Shown here: positions 16,373 to 24,654 of the stretch, in pieces | How the letters are laid out: each line of letters starts with the position of its first letter | How positions within the stretch are numbered: position 1 is the first letter of the stretch | Assembly (NCBI RefSeq): GCF_002105195.1 | Contig: NZ_MUHU01000025.1 | Span: 186,001-250,000, forward strand | From: Derxia lacustris | Lineage (GTDB): Bacteria; Pseudomonadota; Gammaproteobacteria; Burkholderiales; Burkholderiaceae_E | Direction of reading: 5' to 3' | Length of the DNA stretch: 64,000 nucleotides | Notes under the pieces: generated by a model | Told to the model about the DNA's origin: nothing | Seen by the model: only the letters and a program-made list of their open reading frames with translations | The model's database searches: none | Made by a program: the position numbers and the translations under genes

Positions 16373-16807
16373 TCACTGATCGATGAACTGCTCGCTGCCG
16401 ATCACGCCGAGCTTTTGCAGCCCCGCCTGATTGACCGCGATCATCACGTCGGCAAACACGTCGTACTTCGATCCCTTGTCGGGGCGCACATGAATCTCGG
16501 GCTGCTCCGCCTGACCTGCGGCGGCGGCCAGCTTGGCCTTGAGGTCGCCCTGATCGGCCACCGGCAGACCGTTCCAGAACACGGTGCTGGCCGGATCGAT
16601 GTCGATGCGCACCACCTCGGGCTTGAAGTCGCTCGGCGGCGGATTGCCGACCGGCAGATTCAGATTCACCGAATGCAGCTGGATCGGGATGGTGATGATG
16701 AGCATCACCAGCAGCACCAGCATCACGTCGATGAGCGGCGTGGTGTTGATGTCGGCCACGGGAAGGTCGTCGACGATCTCGCGGCGCTTCTTGCGCAGTC
16801 TGCTCAT
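16373..16807 (-). CDS. exbD: ExbD-family biopolymer transport protein (second copy)
   Basis: This 144-residue protein has one N-terminal transmembrane helix (about 25-45) containing the essential Asp in Pro-Leu-Ile-Asp-Val-Met-Leu-Val-Leu-Leu. A periplasmic domain follows. ExbD works with ExbB as the proton-driven motor for TonB. It lies 4 bases after another exbD gene; the two paralogues differ in sequence throughout. Tandem exbD pairs occur in several proteobacteria and may form a mixed stator. Confidence 0.93.
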   Translation of the reverse strand: MSRLRKKRREIVDDLPVADINTTPLIDVMLVLLVMLIITIPIQLHSVNLNLPVGNPPPSDFKPEVVRIDIDPASTVFWNGLPVADQGDLKAKLAAAAGQAEQPEIHVRPDKGSKYDVFADVMIAVNQAGLQKLGVIGSEQFIDQ

Positions 16808-16811
16808 GGCG

Positions 16812-17240
16812 TCATCCCTTCGGCGGCGGTTCGGTGATGAAGCCCACCTTCAGGATGCCGGCGCGCTGGCAGGCATAGAGGATGCGGCCCACGGCGGCGT
16901 AATCGCTCTTCGAGTCGCCACGCACATGCACTTCGGGCTGCGGATCCTGCACCGCCACCTTCTTGAGCTTCTCGACCAGCGCATCGGTGCTTTCCACCTT
17001 GCCGTCGAACCAGAAGATGCCGCCCTGAGTGTCGACCGACAGCACGATGTCCTGCGGCTTGCTTTCGCGGATCTCGTTGCGCTTCTTCGGCAGCTCGACC
17101 GGCACCGAGTAGTTGGCCACCGGAATCGTGATGAGGAAGATGATGAGCAGCACCAGCATCACGTCCACGAGCGGCGTGGTGTTGATGGCCGATACCACCT
17201 CGTCCTCGCCGCCACCGGCGGCGGGAATGTTCATTGCCAT
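16812..17240 (-). CDS. exbD: ExbD-family biopolymer transport protein (first copy)
   Basis: This 142-residue protein has the conserved Asn-Thr-Thr-Pro-Leu-Val-Asp-Val-Met-Leu-Val-Leu-Leu at the start of its single membrane helix (about 20-42), including the proton-path Asp. The N-terminus is Gly/Glu-rich and cytoplasmic. It sits 28 bases after exbB and directly before the second exbD. Confidence 0.93.
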   Translation of the reverse strand: MAMNIPAAGGGEDEVVSAINTTPLVDVMLVLLIIFLITIPVANYSVPVELPKKRNEIRESKPQDIVLSVDTQGGIFWFDGKVESTDALVEKLKKVAVQDPQPEVHVRGDSKSDYAAVGRILYACQRAGILKVGFITEPPPKG

Positions 17241-17268
17241 GACTGGCTCCTTCGGCGCCGCGCGGGGC

Positions 17269-18096
17269 TCAGGCGGGCTGGAGCTGGCCGTTGTGCGGCA
17301 CGGCGGCAGACGAGGAAGACGGATTGGATTGCTGGGCCACGGCGCCGCTCAGCAGCACCGAATGCAGTTCGCCCGAGAAGTCGCGCACATCGTCGAGCGC
17401 GGCCACGTTGCGACGCAGCAGCCAGTTGTAGCCGAGCACCGCCGGCACCGCGACCGCCAGACCGATGGCGGTCATGATGAGCGCCTCGCCCACCGGACCG
17501 GCGACCTTGTCGATGCTGGCCTGACCGGCCACGCCGATGGCGGTGAGCGCGTGATAGATGCCCCAGACCGTGCCGAACAGACCCACGAACGGCGAGGTGG
17601 AACCGACCGTGGCGAGGAAGCTCAGGCCGGCGCCCAGGCGGCGCTGCACGCGCTCGGTGGCGCGGTGGATCGAGAGGTCGACCCAGTCGTTGAAGTCGAC
17701 ATGCGCATGCAGGCCGCTGTGGCGCTGGGTGGCTTCGAGGCCGGCTTCGGCGATGAAGCGGAACGGGCTCGATTCGGCCAGCTTGCCGGCGCCGGCCTGC
17801 ACCGTGCCGGCATTCCAGAAGTCGCGCGCGGCGGCCTTGCCATGCCGCCCGATGCGGGTCTGCTCAAGCAGCTTGGTGATGATGACGTACCAGCTGCCGG
17901 CGCTCATGACGGCCAGGATGCTGAGCACCGCCTTGGCGACGAAGTCGCTCTGGGTCCAGAGCGCGCCGATGCCGTAGGGGTTGTCTACCTGCACCGGAGC
18001 GGCGGTCTGGGCCTGGGCCAGCGAGGCGAAGGCGAGGAGGGCGGCAGCACCACCGATGCGCCGGAAGGTGGAGAGGGTCGAGGGCTTCATCTTCAT
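17269..18096 (-). CDS. exbB: ExbB/MotA/TolQ-family proton channel
   Basis: This 275-residue protein carries a signal-like N-terminus (about 10-32), then three transmembrane segments (about 48-70, 160-185, 205-230), with the family pattern Ser-Thr-Ser-Pro-Phe-Val-Gly-Leu-Phe-Gly-Thr-Val-Trp-Gly-Ile in the second. I chose the ATG at 18096; the in-frame ATG at 18090 is an alternative. It forms the pentameric proton channel that drives TonB with ExbD. It is first in the operon, so any iron-regulated promoter should lie in the 371 bases upstream. Confidence 0.9.
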   Translation of the reverse strand: MKMKPSTLSTFRRIGGAAALLAFASLAQAQTAAPVQVDNPYGIGALWTQSDFVAKAVLSILAVMSAGSWYVIITKLLEQTRIGRHGKAAARDFWNAGTVQAGAGKLAESSPFRFIAEAGLEATQRHSGLHAHVDFNDWVDLSIHRATERVQRRLGAGLSFLATVGSTSPFVGLFGTVWGIYHALTAIGVAGQASIDKVAGPVGEALIMTAIGLAVAVPAVLGYNWLLRRNVAALDDVRDFSGELHSVLLSGAVAQQSNPSSSSAAVPHNGQLQPA

Positions 18097-18467
18097 CTGC
18101 TTGTTGTCGTGTGAACGGACGAGGTCGCCACGGCGGGCCGGCATGGTCGGCGCGGCGCGATGGCCCTCGGAGACTGCTGCCCCCGACAGTCGGCCCCCGG
18201 CGATTGAAGATGCATTTGCCGTACAGCTAAATTGGCGGCGGCGGGCCCGGTTTTCGGACTGGCATCGAATCATCCCGGCGGATGTGTACTGCGAGGGAAC
18301 GAGTGGCCAGTGTCGCGAGCGCACCCGGACCGGTAAAGAACGCGATTCGCAGATGAATATTCGGGATCGGGCGCGGGCTGCGTGTCAGGCCGCAGCAGCC
18401 TGCCCAACATGCAGCAGCACGGCTTCACCCCTGATCGATATGCAGCAGAGAGCTCGCCGGCGGCAGC
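18097..18467. other. Intergenic region between exbB and mdcH
   Basis: This 371-base region lies between the start of the exb-tonB operon and the end of the malonate operon. I see no supported gene or strong terminator. An AT-richer stretch at 18205-18235 would be the best place for the exbB promoter; I could not recognise a convincing Fur site. Confidence 0.4.
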
Positions 18468-19412
18468 TCAGCCGGCGACCCAGGCGGCGACGGCGGCCGG
18501 CGCGCGGAAGTCGCCGGCCGAGCGGGCCGCGTCGCCGCCGATGACGCCGCCGGCCAGCCGCGACAGATCGCTGCCCGGCCCCAGCTCCAGCGCGCGGTCG
18601 ATGCCGGCTTCGGCCAGGGCGTCGTTGCAGATGTCCCAGCGCAGCGGCGCGGCGATCTGGGCCGCGAGCGTGTCGATGGCGGCGGCGCGGGTCTGCACGC
18701 GCCGGCCGTCGATGCCGGCCAGCACCGGGCAGCGCGGCGCGGCCAGCGCGCTGGATTCGAGCGCGGCGCGGAAGGCGGCGGCGGCCGGCGCCAGCCAGCG
18801 CGTGTGCGACGGCACGCCGACGCGCACCGGATGCAGATGGCCCGGCGGCAGACCCGGCGCGGCGAGCAGCGCGGCCAGCGCCGCCGGCGGCCCGCCGATG
18901 ACCAGTTCGCCGCCCGGGCGGTGGATGGAAACGGCGGCGCCGGCCTCGGCGAGCGCGGCATGCAGCCGGGCCTCGCCAGCGCGGGCGCGCGGACCGCGCC
19001 ACAGCAGCAGGCGCGGCGCGTCGGAGGCCGGTTCGAGCGCGGCGGCGGCTTCGTCCATGAAGCGCGCGCGCAGCCGCACCAGATGCAGCGTCTCGGCGGC
19101 ATCGAGCGCGCCGGCGACGTGGTAGGCGACCAGCTCGCCGAGCGAATAGCCGGCCACCAGCGCCGGTGCCGGCAGCAGCGGGCCGAGCCGCGCCCACGCG
19201 GCAAGCTGGAAGAAGGCGATGGCGAACTGCGCCGGCCCGTTGCGGTAGAGCGCCGCCGCGTCGAGCCCGGCCCACCAGCGCGCCACGTCCTCGCCGAGCG
19301 CGGCGCTGGCGGCATCGCGCAGCGCCGCGAGGTCGGGCGCGGTCATCAGCGCGTCGAGCATGCCGGGCTGCTGGCCGGCCTGGCCGGGGCAGAGGATGGC
19401 GAGCCGGCTCAT
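18468..19412 (-). CDS. mdcH: Malonate decarboxylase epsilon subunit, malonyl-CoA:ACP transacylase
   Basis: This 314-residue FabD-like acyltransferase has the nucleophile elbow Gly-Tyr-Ser-Leu-Gly-Glu (Ser90) and a downstream catalytic His203 in Pro-Ser-His-Thr-Arg-Trp. The N-terminus Cys-Pro-Gly-Gln-Ala-Gly-Gln is typical. MdcH loads malonyl from malonyl-CoA onto the acyl carrier protein MdcC so that the first decarboxylation cycle can start. It is the last gene of the operon and overlaps mdcB by 4 bases. Confidence 0.92.
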   Translation of the reverse strand: MSRLAILCPGQAGQQPGMLDALMTAPDLAALRDAASAALGEDVARWWAGLDAAALYRNGPAQFAIAFFQLAAWARLGPLLPAPALVAGYSLGELVAYHVAGALDAAETLHLVRLRARFMDEAAAALEPASDAPRLLLWRGPRARAGEARLHAALAEAGAAVSIHRPGGELVIGGPPAALAALLAAPGLPPGHLHPVRVGVPSHTRWLAPAAAAFRAALESSALAAPRCPVLAGIDGRRVQTRAAAIDTLAAQIAAPLRWDICNDALAEAGIDRALELGPGSDLSRLAGGVIGGDAARSAGDFRAPAAVAAWVAG

Positions 19413-20323
19413 GGCTGGCCGTCGAGCGCCTCGACCACCAGCGTCGCGGCGACCAGATCGGCGCTGCCGCCCGGGCTGAGCCGGCGCGCGACGAAGTCTT
19501 CATGCAGCGCGCACAGGCGCGCGGTCCAGCCTTCGGCCAGCACGCCGCCGTCGGCCTCGAAGGCGAGCGCGGCGGCGCGTGCATGGGCCAGCCCGTCGGC
19601 GCCGCCGCGCCAGAGCAGATTGGTGTCGTCGAGCCGCGCCATCAGCGCCATCAGGCAGCCGACGACGGCGCGCTCGCCGTCCACGCCGGCGCCGCGCAGA
19701 CGCCGCAGCGCCGGCAGGCCGACGCCGTGCACGGTCGGAAAGCCGGCCGCCGCCTCGGCGCGCGCGCCGCCGGCCGCATGCGCGCGGAACACCGCGTTGC
19801 CATGCGTGCCCGGCGCCTGCGCGCGCGCCGCGACGATGGCCGCGCCCCAGCGCCGCGCCACGATCCGTCCGCAGCCCTGCCCGCCCCAGCGCGCGGGTTG
19901 CGCCGCGCGCAGCCCGGCCGCCGCCGCCAGCAGGCCCAGGTTGAAGATGGCGCCGCGATGCGTGTTGACGCCGGCGGTCGCGGCGCGCATGCGCAGCTCG
20001 GCGTCGATGCCGATCTGCTGCAGGTCGGCGAGCGGCGCGTCGGCGGCGCCGGCCTCGGCCATCGCGGCGAAGGCGCCGTCGAGCGCGGTCACGCTGGCGA
20101 GGAAGGTGCGGATGTCCATGTCGCGGTGGCTGCCGGCGTCGCGCGGCGTGACCAGCCCGGGCTTGGGCCAGGCCAGCGCCTCGTCGCGCAGCGCGTGCAG
20201 GCAGAGCGCGTCGATGCGGCGCGCGAGCGTGGCGGCGCGCACCCCGGCGTGGCGAGCGGGCCGGATCGGCGCCGTGGGCGCGACGCGCGCGAGGGCCAGT
20301 GGCGGTGTCGGCTCAAGCGGCAT
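19409..20323 (-). CDS. mdcB: Triphosphoribosyl-dephospho-CoA synthase
   Basis: This 304-residue CitG-like protein contains Lys-Pro-Gly-Leu-Val-Thr-Pro-Arg-Asp-Ala-Gly-Ser-His (54-66), Thr-His-Arg-Gly-Ala (about 121-125) and Asp-Asp-Thr-Asn-Leu near residue 232, all typical of the family. It joins dephospho-CoA to ATP-derived ribose to make the prosthetic-group precursor for MdcC. Its start overlaps the end of mdcG by 11 bases. The first ~25 residues are Pro/Ala-rich, so a later start is possible. Confidence 0.9.
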   Translation of the reverse strand: MPLEPTPPLALARVAPTAPIRPARHAGVRAATLARRIDALCLHALRDEALAWPKPGLVTPRDAGSHRDMDIRTFLASVTALDGAFAAMAEAGAADAPLADLQQIGIDAELRMRAATAGVNTHRGAIFNLGLLAAAAGLRAAQPARWGGQGCGRIVARRWGAAIVAARAQAPGTHGNAVFRAHAAGGARAEAAAGFPTVHGVGLPALRRLRGAGVDGERAVVGCLMALMARLDDTNLLWRGGADGLAHARAAALAFEADGGVLAEGWTARLCALHEDFVARRLSPGGSADLVAATLVVEALDGQP

Positions 20324-20987
20324 GGCGTGCTCCGTCGACGGCGCCCGCGAGCCAGTCGTCGAACGCGATCAGCGCGACCGCCGTGTCCGACTTGGCGAGG
20401 CAGCTCGCCGCGCCGCCGCGTGCCAGCGCCGCAGCAGCCTCGCGCCAGGCCACGGCCCAGTCGCCGAGCCGCAGTTCGCCATCGAGCGGCAGCATGCGCG
20501 CGGCAACCGGCAGCCAGTCGAGCGCGCGGCGCAGCGCAGCCGCATCGGCGCAATCGACCACCAGGTCGATGTCGCTGTCGGGCCGCAGGCAGGGCTCGCC
20601 GGTGAAGTGCTGGTTGACCAGCGAGCCGCAGACGCCGACGCGCAGGCCCAGCGCCTCGGCCTCGGCATCGAGCCGCTTGAGCGCGGCGCGCCAGCCGGCC
20701 GGCGCGGCGTCGACCAGCTCGCGCGGGCGCGGCGGCTCGGCGTGCCACTGCACCGACTCGGGCGGGAAGGCCAGCGCCACGCGGCGCCGCGCGCCGGTGC
20801 CCGGCAGCGTGAAGCCGGCCGCGACACCGGCGGCCGGGTGGGCGCCCGGCATCTGGCGGCTCACGACCACCGGCCGGCCCTCGGCGATCCAGGCTTGCAG
20901 CGCATCCCGGTCGGCGGGCGCGGCGACGGCGGCGGCCGGGCCGTCGGTGCGCAGCCACACCAGATCGTGCCGGCGCCAGCGCTTCAT
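20313..20987 (-). CDS. mdcG: Phosphoribosyl-dephospho-CoA transferase (malonate decarboxylase holo-ACP synthase)
   Basis: This 224-residue nucleotidyltransferase has Gly-Ser-Leu (121-123) and Asp-Ser-Asp-Ile-Asp-Leu-Val-Val-Asp (137-145) with the metal-binding Asp139 and Asp141. MdcG transfers the prosthetic group made by MdcB onto the acceptor serine of apo-MdcC. It overlaps mdcE by 4 bases and mdcB by 11. The length matches known MdcG proteins. Confidence 0.91.
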   Translation of the reverse strand: MKRWRRHDLVWLRTDGPAAAVAAPADRDALQAWIAEGRPVVVSRQMPGAHPAAGVAAGFTLPGTGARRRVALAFPPESVQWHAEPPRPRELVDAAPAGWRAALKRLDAEAEALGLRVGVCGSLVNQHFTGEPCLRPDSDIDLVVDCADAAALRRALDWLPVAARMLPLDGELRLGDWAVAWREAAAALARGGAASCLAKSDTAVALIAFDDWLAGAVDGARHAA

Positions 20988-21733
20988 GCGCGCGCCTCGC
21001 GCAGCACCTGCGCGGCCACGGCGGCGGCGAGCTTGCGTCCGCCGCGTTCGGCGCCGAGCGCGGCGCGTTCGTCCGCCGCATGCCCGTCGTCGGCCGCGAG
21101 CGCCTCGGCCAGCAGCGCCGGCCAGCCGGCCTCGGGCCAGATGTCGTGCACCGCGCCCATGCGCCAGTAGTTGTCGGCGCCCGGCGCGAACACCGGCGAG
21201 CTGAGTGCAAGGGCTTGCAGGTCTTCGAGCGGCAGCTTGGTCACGCGCGCCATCGCGCGCAGATCCATCACCCGCACCTGGGCGCCGGGCAGCGCGATCG
21301 CGCGGTCGGCCAGCAGCCCGAAGGCCAGAAAGCCGCCGCTGACCGCCTCGCCATGGATCAGCGCCAGCGTGCGGTGGCCGCGCCGCCGCGCCAGATCGAC
21401 GCAGCGCGCGATGTGCGCGAAATAGCCGTTCACGCCCAGCAGCTCGTCATGCCGCGACAGCGCCTGACCCGAGGTGCTGGCGATGAAGACGATGGGCCGC
21501 GCCGCCTCGGCATCGGCGGCCATCGCGTCGAGCACCGCGCCGGCCACGCGCAGCGCCAGCGTCACATCCACCGCCGCGCGGTCCCAGGTGCCGATCACAT
21601 GCACCGGGCCGGCATCGGTCTCGGCGCTGCCGCACACAAAGCTGCCTTCGACCGCGATGCGATGGCGCCCGGCGCCGAACAGCGCGTCGAACAGCGCCGG
21701 CGCATCGGCCGACTGATTGAGGTCGTCGCTCAT
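20984..21733 (-). CDS. mdcE: Malonate decarboxylase gamma subunit
   Basis: This 249-residue protein has a crotonase/carboxyltransferase fold: Ser-Thr-Ser-Gly-Gln near residue 86, His-Gly-Glu-Ala-Val-Ser-Gly-Gly-Phe-Leu-Ala-Phe-Gly (about 127-139). With MdcD it forms the malonyl-S-ACP decarboxylase that releases CO2 and leaves acetyl-S-ACP. The ATG at 21733 overlaps the mdcD stop by 4 bases and gives the normal length; the longer open frame upstream is only the mdcD shadow. Confidence 0.93.
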   Translation of the reverse strand: MSDDLNQSADAPALFDALFGAGRHRIAVEGSFVCGSAETDAGPVHVIGTWDRAAVDVTLALRVAGAVLDAMAADAEAARPIVFIASTSGQALSRHDELLGVNGYFAHIARCVDLARRRGHRTLALIHGEAVSGGFLAFGLLADRAIALPGAQVRVMDLRAMARVTKLPLEDLQALALSSPVFAPGADNYWRMGAVHDIWPEAGWPALLAEALAADDGHAADERAALGAERGGRKLAAAVAAQVLREARA

Positions 21734-22647
21734 GTCGCGCTCCCGTGGGCGCCGGCCTCGGCCAGCGCGCGTTCGAATTCGGCCGCCGCCAGCATCGGCA
21801 CCCGCGCGGGTTCGGCAAAGCCGCGCGCGCGCCACACCTCGGCGCCGTCGCGGGTGTCGGCAAAGTGCGTGGCGCGCTCGGCCAGCGCCGCGTGCGCGCC
21901 GCGCAGCGCGGCCAGCTCGGCATCGGGCGCCGGCGCGCCGGGCCATGCCGCCAGCCAGTCGAGCGCCGCCGCGCGGAAGGCCGCCACGTCGTCTTCCACC
22001 AGCCGGTCGGCCTCGCCGAGCGCGCGGCGCAGCTTGCCGCCGGTCACGCGCCACACCAGGGCGCGGTCGCGCGAGTCGAACTCCTCCACGCCCTTCACCG
22101 TCTCGATCACCTCGGGGCCGGACAGGCTCAGCCGGCCTTCCTCCGACATCAGCACCGCGCTGCACAGCCGCGTGACGATGCCCATGCCGCCGAAGGCACC
22201 GCAGCTGCCGCCGACCAGCGCGATCACCGGCACGCCGGCCGCGCGCGCCGCCAGCAGCGCCCGCATCACCTCGGAGATGGCGATCAGCCCGGCATTGGCC
22301 TCGTGCAGCCGCACGCCGCCCGAATCGACCAGCAGCAGCACCGCCGCCGGCCGTTCGGCGCGCGCGCGGTCGAGCAGGCCGCGCAGCTTGGCGCCGTGCA
22401 CCTCGCCGACCGCGCCGCCGTTGAAGCGGCCTTCCTGCGCCGCGATCAGCACCGGCCGGCCACCGAGCCGCGCCGCGCCGACCGCAATGCCATCGTCGAA
22501 GGACACGGGCGCGCCGAGCGCCGCCAGATGCGGGCTGGTGCGGCGCTCGGCCGGCCCGCAGAACTCGGCAAAGCTGGCGTCATCGACCAGCGCCGCGATG
22601 CGCGCGCGTGCCGTGGCCTCGTAATAGCTCGTGCGTCGCGGCGTCAT
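21730..22647 (-). CDS. mdcD: Malonate decarboxylase beta subunit
   Basis: This 305-residue carboxyltransferase-fold subunit has Leu-Leu-Leu-Val-Asp-Ser-Gly-Gly-Val-Arg-Leu and Gly-Gly-Ser-Cys-Gly-Ala-Phe-Gly-Gly-Met-Gly, features shared with the beta subunits of biotin-independent malonate decarboxylases. It pairs with MdcE as the decarboxylase. The ATG at 22647 overlaps the mdcC stop by 4 bases. The N-terminal Ser-Tyr-Tyr-Glu-Ala-Thr-Ala-Arg-Ala-Arg is family-typical. Confidence 0.94.
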   Translation of the reverse strand: MTPRRTSYYEATARARIAALVDDASFAEFCGPAERRTSPHLAALGAPVSFDDGIAVGAARLGGRPVLIAAQEGRFNGGAVGEVHGAKLRGLLDRARAERPAAVLLLVDSGGVRLHEANAGLIAISEVMRALLAARAAGVPVIALVGGSCGAFGGMGIVTRLCSAVLMSEEGRLSLSGPEVIETVKGVEEFDSRDRALVWRVTGGKLRRALGEADRLVEDDVAAFRAAALDWLAAWPGAPAPDAELAALRGAHAALAERATHFADTRDGAEVWRARGFAEPARVPMLAAAEFERALAEAGAHGSAT

Positions 22648-22985
22648 GGCGCGCTCCTGAAAGCCTCGAAGGCCTGGCCGAGCCGCAGGCTCACCACCGC
22701 CGGCGTCGCGCCGGCATCGTTGATCGACAGGCGCAATCCGCCCACCGCATGGCGCGCCGCAAAGTCGGCCAGCACCGCGCGCCAGATGTCGCCGAAGCCC
22801 TCGGCCGAGGTCGCCACGGCAATGCTGCACAGCGCGGGCGCGCTGCCCGGCTCGACCAGCACTTCGAGGTTGCCCGAGGCCACCACGCCGCACAGCACGG
22901 CGCCGGCGCGGGCCGCGTCGGGTGCGTCGGGCGGCGCACCGGCACGCCAGTCGCGCGCGGCAAATTCCATCGTCATGTTTTCCAT
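22644..22985 (-). CDS. mdcC: Malonate decarboxylase acyl carrier protein (delta subunit)
   Basis: This 113-residue carrier protein has the attachment sequence Val-Val-Ala-Ser-Gly-Asn-Leu-Glu-Val-Leu-Val-Glu, with Ser37 as the expected site for the phosphoribosyl-dephospho-CoA group. I chose the ATG at 22985 because GGTGAG precedes it; ATGs at 22976 and 22970 are in frame and would shorten it by 3 or 5 residues. The gene begins 5 bases after mdcA and overlaps mdcD by 4. Confidence 0.92.
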   Translation of the reverse strand: MENMTMEFAARDWRAGAPPDAPDAARAGAVLCGVVASGNLEVLVEPGSAPALCSIAVATSAEGFGDIWRAVLADFAARHAVGGLRLSINDAGATPAVVSLRLGQAFEAFRSAP

Positions 22986-22990
22986 CGCGC

Positions 22991-24652
22991 TCACCAGTTG
23001 CGGAACTTCTTGGGCGGGTCGTACAGCCCGCCCGAGGCATGGACCAGGTCCTTGATGCTGCGGGCCGCGAGCAGGTCGCGGTTGGCGCGGCGGATGTCGA
23101 TGCCCAGGTCCTCGGGCCGGCGGATCACGCCCCGGTCGCGCAGGTTTTCGACCGCCTGCCGGTCGCGCGCCAGACCCACCGGCGTGTAGCCGGCCACGCC
23201 ACGGATCGCCTGCTCGCGCTCCTCGGGCGTGCGGCACAGCAGCAGGTTGGCGATGCCGTCCTCGGTGATCACATGGGTCAGGTCGTCGCCGTAGATCATC
23301 ACCGGCGGCAGGTCCATGCCCGAGGCTTCGGCCAGCGCCCAGGCGTCGAGCGTCTCGACGAAGGTCGGCGCCATCTGCTCGCGGAAGGTTTCCACGGTCT
23401 GGATCACCAGCTTCTGGCCGCGCGGCATCGCGCCCGGCGCGCGGCCCTCGGCGCCGGCCTTGAGCCAGGTGGGGCTGGCATGGCGCCGGCCGCGCGCGTC
23501 GGCGCCCATGTTGGGCGCGCCGCCAAAGCCGGCGATGCGGCCCTTGGTGGCGGTGGAGCTGTTGCCCTGCAAGTCGATCTGCAAGGTCGAGCCGATGAAG
23601 CAGTCGCAGGCGTAATGGCCGGCCGCCTGACTCATCGCGCGGTTGCTGCGCAGGCTGCCGTCGGCGCCGACGAAGAAGATGTCGGGCCGCGCCGCGACGT
23701 AGTTCTCCATCCCCACTTCCGAGCCGAAGCAATGCACCGACTCGACCCAGCCCGCCTCGATGGCCGGAATGAGCGTGGGATGCGGATTGAGCGCCCAGTG
23801 GGTGCAGATCTTTCCGCGCAGCCCCAGCTCCTCGCCGTAGGTGGGCAGCAGCAGCTCGATGGCCGCCGTGTCGAAGCCGATGCCGTGGTTGAGCCGGCGG
23901 ATGCCGTACTCGGCATACAGGTGGATCGCCATCATCGCGGTCAGCACCTGGGTCTCGGTGACGATGGCCGGATCGCGCGTGAACAGCGGCTCGACGTAAT
24001 GCGGCGTCGGCGCCTGCACATGAAAGTTGACCCAGCCGGCCGGGATGTCCACGCGCGGCAGCGTGTCGACGATCTCGTTGACCTGGGCGATCACGATGCC
24101 GCCCTTGAAGGCCGTGGCCTCGACGATCACCGGCGTGTCCTCGGTGTTGGCGCCGGTGTAGAGGTTGCCCTCGCGGTCGGCCGCCTGCGCCGCGATCAGC
24201 GCCACGTTCGGCGTCAGGTCGACGAAGTAGCGCGCGAACAGTTCGAGGTAGGTGTGGATCGCGCCGATGGCGATCTGGCCGCTCTCCACCAGCCGCGCCA
24301 GCCGGCCGGCCTGCGGCCCGCTGAAGCTGAAGTCGATGCGGTCGACCTGGCCGCGCTCGATGATGTCCACATGCTCGGGCAGCGCCAGCACCGACTGCAC
24401 CAGATGCAGCCCGCGCACCCGCTGCGGATCGGTCTGTACCAGCGCGCGGGCCAGAAAGTCGGCCTGCTTCTGGTTGTTGCCCTCGATGCAGAGCCGGTCG
24501 CCGGCGTCGATGACGGCTTCGAGCAGCGCCACGATGCGATCGGGCGGCACGTTGCGCGTGGGACTCACGGCGGCCGCGCGTTCGAGCGCGGCGGCACGCT
24601 TGCGGCCGAGCCGGTCCCAGCGGCCGGCCGTGCTGTCGGTGACGGTGTTCAT
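22991..24652 (-). CDS. mdcA: Malonate decarboxylase alpha subunit, acetyl-ACP:malonate ACP transferase
   Basis: This 553-residue protein is full length for MdcA (about 550). It swaps acetyl for malonyl on the acyl carrier protein at each cycle, so acetate is released. Long conserved stretches include Ile-Glu-Gly-Asn-Asn-Gln-Lys-Gln-Ala, Thr-Gly-Ala-Asn-Thr-Glu-Asp-Thr-Pro and Gly-Phe-Gly-Gly-Ala-Pro-Asn-Met-Gly, and the protein ends Pro-Pro-Lys-Lys-Phe-Arg-Asn-Trp. It begins 2 bases after the TRAP permease gene, so uptake and catabolism share one transcript. Confidence 0.96.
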   Translation of the reverse strand: MNTVTDSTAGRWDRLGRKRAAALERAAAVSPTRNVPPDRIVALLEAVIDAGDRLCIEGNNQKQADFLARALVQTDPQRVRGLHLVQSVLALPEHVDIIERGQVDRIDFSFSGPQAGRLARLVESGQIAIGAIHTYLELFARYFVDLTPNVALIAAQAADREGNLYTGANTEDTPVIVEATAFKGGIVIAQVNEIVDTLPRVDIPAGWVNFHVQAPTPHYVEPLFTRDPAIVTETQVLTAMMAIHLYAEYGIRRLNHGIGFDTAAIELLLPTYGEELGLRGKICTHWALNPHPTLIPAIEAGWVESVHCFGSEVGMENYVAARPDIFFVGADGSLRSNRAMSQAAGHYACDCFIGSTLQIDLQGNSSTATKGRIAGFGGAPNMGADARGRRHASPTWLKAGAEGRAPGAMPRGQKLVIQTVETFREQMAPTFVETLDAWALAEASGMDLPPVMIYGDDLTHVITEDGIANLLLCRTPEEREQAIRGVAGYTPVGLARDRQAVENLRDRGVIRRPEDLGIDIRRANRDLLAARSIKDLVHASGGLYDPPKKFRNW

Positions 24653-24654
24653 GC

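Noticed and set aside
18804..21170. A 788-codon plus-strand frame across mdcH, mdcB and mdcG
   Set aside because: It spans three clear minus-strand malonate genes and has no domain or ribosome-binding site.
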